64,000 nt of DNA from Blautia sp. (GTDB lineage: Bacteria > Bacillota > Clostridia > Lachnospirales > Lachnospiraceae). This document shows, one piece after another, positions 61,598 through 64,000 of the stretch (its first letter is position 1; every line of letters begins with the position of its first letter). The stretch covers positions 1-64,000 of the forward strand of contig JAFTPT010000020.1 in assembly GCA_017463155.1 (NCBI GenBank). Reading direction: 5' to 3'. A program made the position numbers and the translations under genes. The notes under the pieces were generated by a model. That model ran no database searches. It saw nothing but the letters and a program-made list of their open reading frames with translations, and was not told the origin of the DNA.

Positions 61598-62158
61598 GTG
61601 AGAGCAGGCACGATCAGCAGGACGATGCTCCTGTCGGCAGCCGTGGCAGGGCTGCTGGTGACCGGACGTGCAAAGGCATTCCTTTCGGATTATGCTTCCG
61701 CTGACAATCCTGTCACCATCGGGTACAACGAGACCCGGATCCAGGAGGAGTTTCCCGGCACGCCGCCGGTCCCCGTCACAGATGATCCGGTGATCAACAA
61801 AAAAGTACAGCTCCAGAGCCCTGATCCATCCGGCACGAATGTCGACTGTTATATCCGCGCATATGTCCTGTTTTCGAACGCAGAGATCGGAAACGCCGTC
61901 ACACTCCGGGGAATGGATACAACGTCCTGGACAAAAGGAGCGGACGGGTATTACTACTATAAGCCGGTATTGAAGGCCGGGGGCCTGACAACGCCGCTAT
62001 TTACGGCTGTCGCCATTGACAGCAGCCGGATCGACAAAGACCAGCTGGCAAATGTGAAGGATTTCCAGGTCTCCATCTATGAGGAATCCGTACAGGCAGA
62101 AGGTGCCGGCGGCTACCAGGACGCCTGGAGCCGGTTTCTGACCCATGCGGGAGGATGA
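61598..62158 (+). CDS. SipW substrate 2 (TasA-like family, divergent)
   Basis: 186 residues, GTG start with AAAGGAGGT upstream. The signal segment ends TGRAKAFLSDYASADNPV, matching the AFLSD-type SipW cleavage region. The mature domain (NETRIQEEFPG, then VDCYIRAYVLFSN and VSIYEESVQAEGAG) follows the general plan of TasA-like proteins: a C-terminal YxxxxxSVQ and an early charged strand. A minor fibre subunit or anchor is plausible by analogy with TapA, but no TapA homology is claimed. Confidence 0.8.
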   Translation: MRAGTISRTMLLSAAVAGLLVTGRAKAFLSDYASADNPVTIGYNETRIQEEFPGTPPVPVTDDPVINKKVQLQSPDPSGTNVDCYIRAYVLFSNAEIGNAVTLRGMDTTSWTKGADGYYYYKPVLKAGGLTTPLFTAVAIDSSRIDKDQLANVKDFQVSIYEESVQAEGAGGYQDAWSRFLTHAGG

Positions 62159-62171
62159 GAAAGGAGCAGAC

Positions 62172-63350
62172 ATGAAGAAAAATAAGATCCTGTCCGCCGC
62201 GCTGCTGGCGGGCACATTATCCATGCTCCTGATCAGAGGATCCTACGCGCTGTACACGGATTCCATCTCGGTCACGAGCCATGTGAAGACGGGAAATGTA
62301 AACATTCACATCGAAGAATATGAAAAGGATGGCGGCAGCGAGATCGTCTACCGGAACCCGAAGACGGTCATGCCTGGCGACGTGGTCTCCAAGATCCCGA
62401 AGATCTGCAACGACGCCGAGGATTGCTGGATCCGGGCCCGGGTCATCTTTGAACCCGCGGACGACGGCCCGGTGCTGACAGAAGACGCGATCGGCGGAAT
62501 TCCGGATGTGTGGAAACACGTCGGCGATTATTACTATCTGACGGAACCTCTGCCGTCCGGGGAGTCGAAGACTTTTTTTGAGGAGATCCACATCCCGGAG
62601 GAATGGACCGAGCGGCAGGAAGACCGGCAGTTTTCCGTCACGATCCGGGCGGACGCGGTGCAGATGACACATTTTACGCCGGATTTCGACGCAGCCTCCC
62701 CGTGGGGCGACCAGTCGATCGATCTGTGTGTCCGGGAGAAAGACAATTACGAGATTGGGAAGCAGTCGAACATTCAGTTCAGCGTCAAGCTGCAGGGCGA
62801 CGCGCCGAAGCTGGTCGTCATGCCCGAAGACTTTTTCAGTAATTTCGGGCGGCTCATGCCGGGCGATTCCATGACTGACCGGGTCCTCCTGCATAATACG
62901 ACAAAAAGGAAAGCAGAGCTTTTCTTCTCGGCGGGATATCAGGACCAGACACCGGAGCAGGTAGAACTTCTGAAGGCGCTGGAGCTCACCATCGAGTATA
63001 AAGGAAAGGAACTGTACAAGGGACCGCTGACCGGTGATGATCTGAATCGTGAGATATCCCTCGGCAGATACAAGGCCGGAGAAAAGGGAGAACTCGTCTA
63101 CACCGTGCGAATGCCGGAAGAGCTAGAAAACGCTTTTGCCCTCCGGGACGCAGACGTGATCTGGAACTTCCGCGTGGAGCAGAAGGAGCCCTCGGGAGGA
63201 TATTCTCCGGGCGGAGGAACATCCTACGGAAGAGACCCCGTCAAGACAGGGGATGAAACGCATGCGGAGGCGGCTTTTGTGACGGTCGTTCTGGCCATGC
63301 TGCTCGGACCCTTATGCGCGAACCGATTACACAGGAGGAGACGAGAATGA
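62172..63350 (+). CDS. SipW substrate 3 with C-terminal sorting-signal-like end
   Basis: 392 residues. The signal segment ends RGSYALYTDSISVTSHVKTG, like the other two substrates. The first half repeats the TasA-like plan (CWIRARVIFEPADD; FSVTIRADAVQ). A second domain (about 215-345) looks like a beta-sandwich with VLLHNTTKRKAELFFS. The end carries PVKTGDETH, a hydrophobic helix and RLHRRRRE, i.e. a non-canonical sortase-type signal, so this subunit may tether the complex to the wall. AAAGGAG supports ATG 62172. It overlaps the next gene by 4 bp. Confidence 0.82.
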   Translation: MKKNKILSAALLAGTLSMLLIRGSYALYTDSISVTSHVKTGNVNIHIEEYEKDGGSEIVYRNPKTVMPGDVVSKIPKICNDAEDCWIRARVIFEPADDGPVLTEDAIGGIPDVWKHVGDYYYLTEPLPSGESKTFFEEIHIPEEWTERQEDRQFSVTIRADAVQMTHFTPDFDAASPWGDQSIDLCVREKDNYEIGKQSNIQFSVKLQGDAPKLVVMPEDFFSNFGRLMPGDSMTDRVLLHNTTKRKAELFFSAGYQDQTPEQVELLKALELTIEYKGKELYKGPLTGDDLNREISLGRYKAGEKGELVYTVRMPEELENAFALRDADVIWNFRVEQKEPSGGYSPGGGTSYGRDPVKTGDETHAEAAFVTVVLAMLLGPLCANRLHRRRRE

Positions 63351-64000
63351 AAAAAAGAGTTTGCAGCCTGCTGACCGCTTTCGTGCTGGTGATCGGCAGT
63401 TCCTCCATTCCCGCGATCCGGGCTACCGAGCTCGGCTATGAATCCGGGGCGGATGAAGCGGGATCCGTCATGGAGGAGGAAGTGGTCCTCACGCAGGATG
63501 AAGAAGAGCCGGAGGAGACAGAAGAAGCGGAGGATATGCTGGACGACGGCGGTCTATCCGGGGAAGACATGGACGGATCCGAAGGATCCGGGGATCCGGA
63601 ACCGGAGGTGCCCCCGGAAGATGAAGGAGGGGAAGAAACGGACCCCGACCTGATCGACATGATCCCGGTGGGAGAAGAGGAGGAAGAGGACCTTCTGACA
63701 GCCGGTGAAGGACTCGAGGAGGAAGACGGGAGCGGCTACGTTTTTGCCGGATATCTCCCGGACGGAACACCGGATTTTATCTGGATGGGAGAAGGGCCGG
63801 AGCCGGAGATCCTGGCTGATCTCGATGAGCTGTTGGTGGAAGGGGACGAGGAACTTCTTCTGAGTTCGCTCTTCACGGCAAAGGCCGCTTCCGTCGGAGC
63901 CGCGGACACAGTCAATTATTATGTCTCCGCGCCGAAATATCCTGCGTACCACAATTACGCAAAGATGTCCTCCTCCAAAAACACATCGATCAAGGACGGC
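63347..64000 (+). CDS. Large acidic secreted protein, 3'-truncated by window
   Basis: Open to the window end (218 residues visible). ACAGGAGGAG precedes an ATG that overlaps the previous stop (ATGA), so it belongs to the sipW operon. A signal peptide (KKRVCSLLTAFVLVIGSSS, then PAIRA) is followed by a very acidic Glu/Asp-rich stretch (about 35-130), then a more mixed region (VNYYVSAPKYPAYHNYAK). It resembles the N-terminal layout of the other giant surface proteins here. Function unknown. Confidence 0.8.
   Translation, partial: MKKRVCSLLTAFVLVIGSSSIPAIRATELGYESGADEAGSVMEEEVVLTQDEEEPEETEEAEDMLDDGGLSGEDMDGSEGSGDPEPEVPPEDEGGEETDPDLIDMIPVGEEEEEDLLTAGEGLEEEDGSGYVFAGYLPDGTPDFIWMGEGPEPEILADLDELLVEGDEELLLSSLFTAKAASVGAADTVNYYVSAPKYPAYHNYAKMSSSKNTSIKDG

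Noticed and set aside
1-64000. tRNA, rRNA, insertion sequences, prophage or attachment sites
   Set aside because: No cloverleaf, rRNA core segments, transposase motifs or flanking direct repeats were recognised by eye; a covariance-model scan would be decisive.

Overview
The window reads as chromosomal DNA of a strictly anaerobic, probably spore-forming Firmicute of the Clostridia, most like Lachnospiraceae. The signs are moderately GC-rich coding DNA with strong AGGAGG ribosome-binding sites and several TTG/GTG starts; a Rex redox regulator and an NfnAB electron-bifurcating transhydrogenase; the oxygen-independent (cbi) cobalamin pathway with a CobK-CbiE-CbiT fusion; large Thr/Pro- and Glu-rich secreted proteins; and a SipW/TasA-type operon preceded by TGTCGAA (Spo0A-box-like) repeats. 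No rRNA, tRNA, CRISPR array, transposase or prophage gene was seen. Genus-level assignment is inference.

Layout. 1-4858: 3' part of a giant InlB-repeat surface protein. 4998-8728: luxS, trpS, a cyclophilin remnant, a YtqB/MnmM-type methyltransferase and an aldo/keto reductase. 8942-11631: coenzyme A operon (coaBC, an ECF S component that is probably a pantothenate transporter, coaX) behind a consensus promoter. 11761-23112: ten-gene anaerobic corrin-ring operon (cbiD, cbiF, cbiG, cbiH, cobK-cbiE-cbiT, cbiA, cbiB, cobD-like aminotransferase, cbiP, cbiC). It has no riboswitch of its own and lacks cbiL and the late cobU/S/T genes. 23120-25456: a MocR/PdxR-type regulator divergent from pyridoxal kinase. 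25477-37686: ABC-F protein, 2-hydroxyacid dehydrogenase, rex, NAD(P)HX repair enzyme, alanine racemase, GH5 lipoprotein, LTA-synthase-like enzyme, CBS/CorC protein and yebC.

37735-44793: a cobalamin riboswitch with its own intrinsic terminator controls a corrinoid uptake operon. It encodes an unusual 1,098-residue secreted protein with five Ig-like modules and one lobe of a binding protein, then a BtuF-like binding protein without a lipobox, a BtuC-like permease and a BtuD-like ATPase with a C-terminal extension. 44933-47214: nfnA-nfnB. 47382-55874: housekeeping genes uppP, ftsK, a zinc-ribbon/TPR protein, rlmH, a DUF2284 protein, phoH, ybeY, a DUF896 protein and 5-formyl-THF cyclo-ligase.

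56035-64000: a cell-surface region. A 1,288-residue beta-helix/tandem-repeat protein comes first. After it, behind phased TGTCGAA boxes and a structured leader, is an operon of SipW signal peptidase, three SipW-type substrates (TasA/camelysin-like) and a large acidic secreted protein cut by the window end. The two most promising less-described systems are the riboswitch-controlled surface corrinoid-capture locus and the putative Spo0A-controlled SipW/TasA-like matrix operon with an attenuator-like leader.
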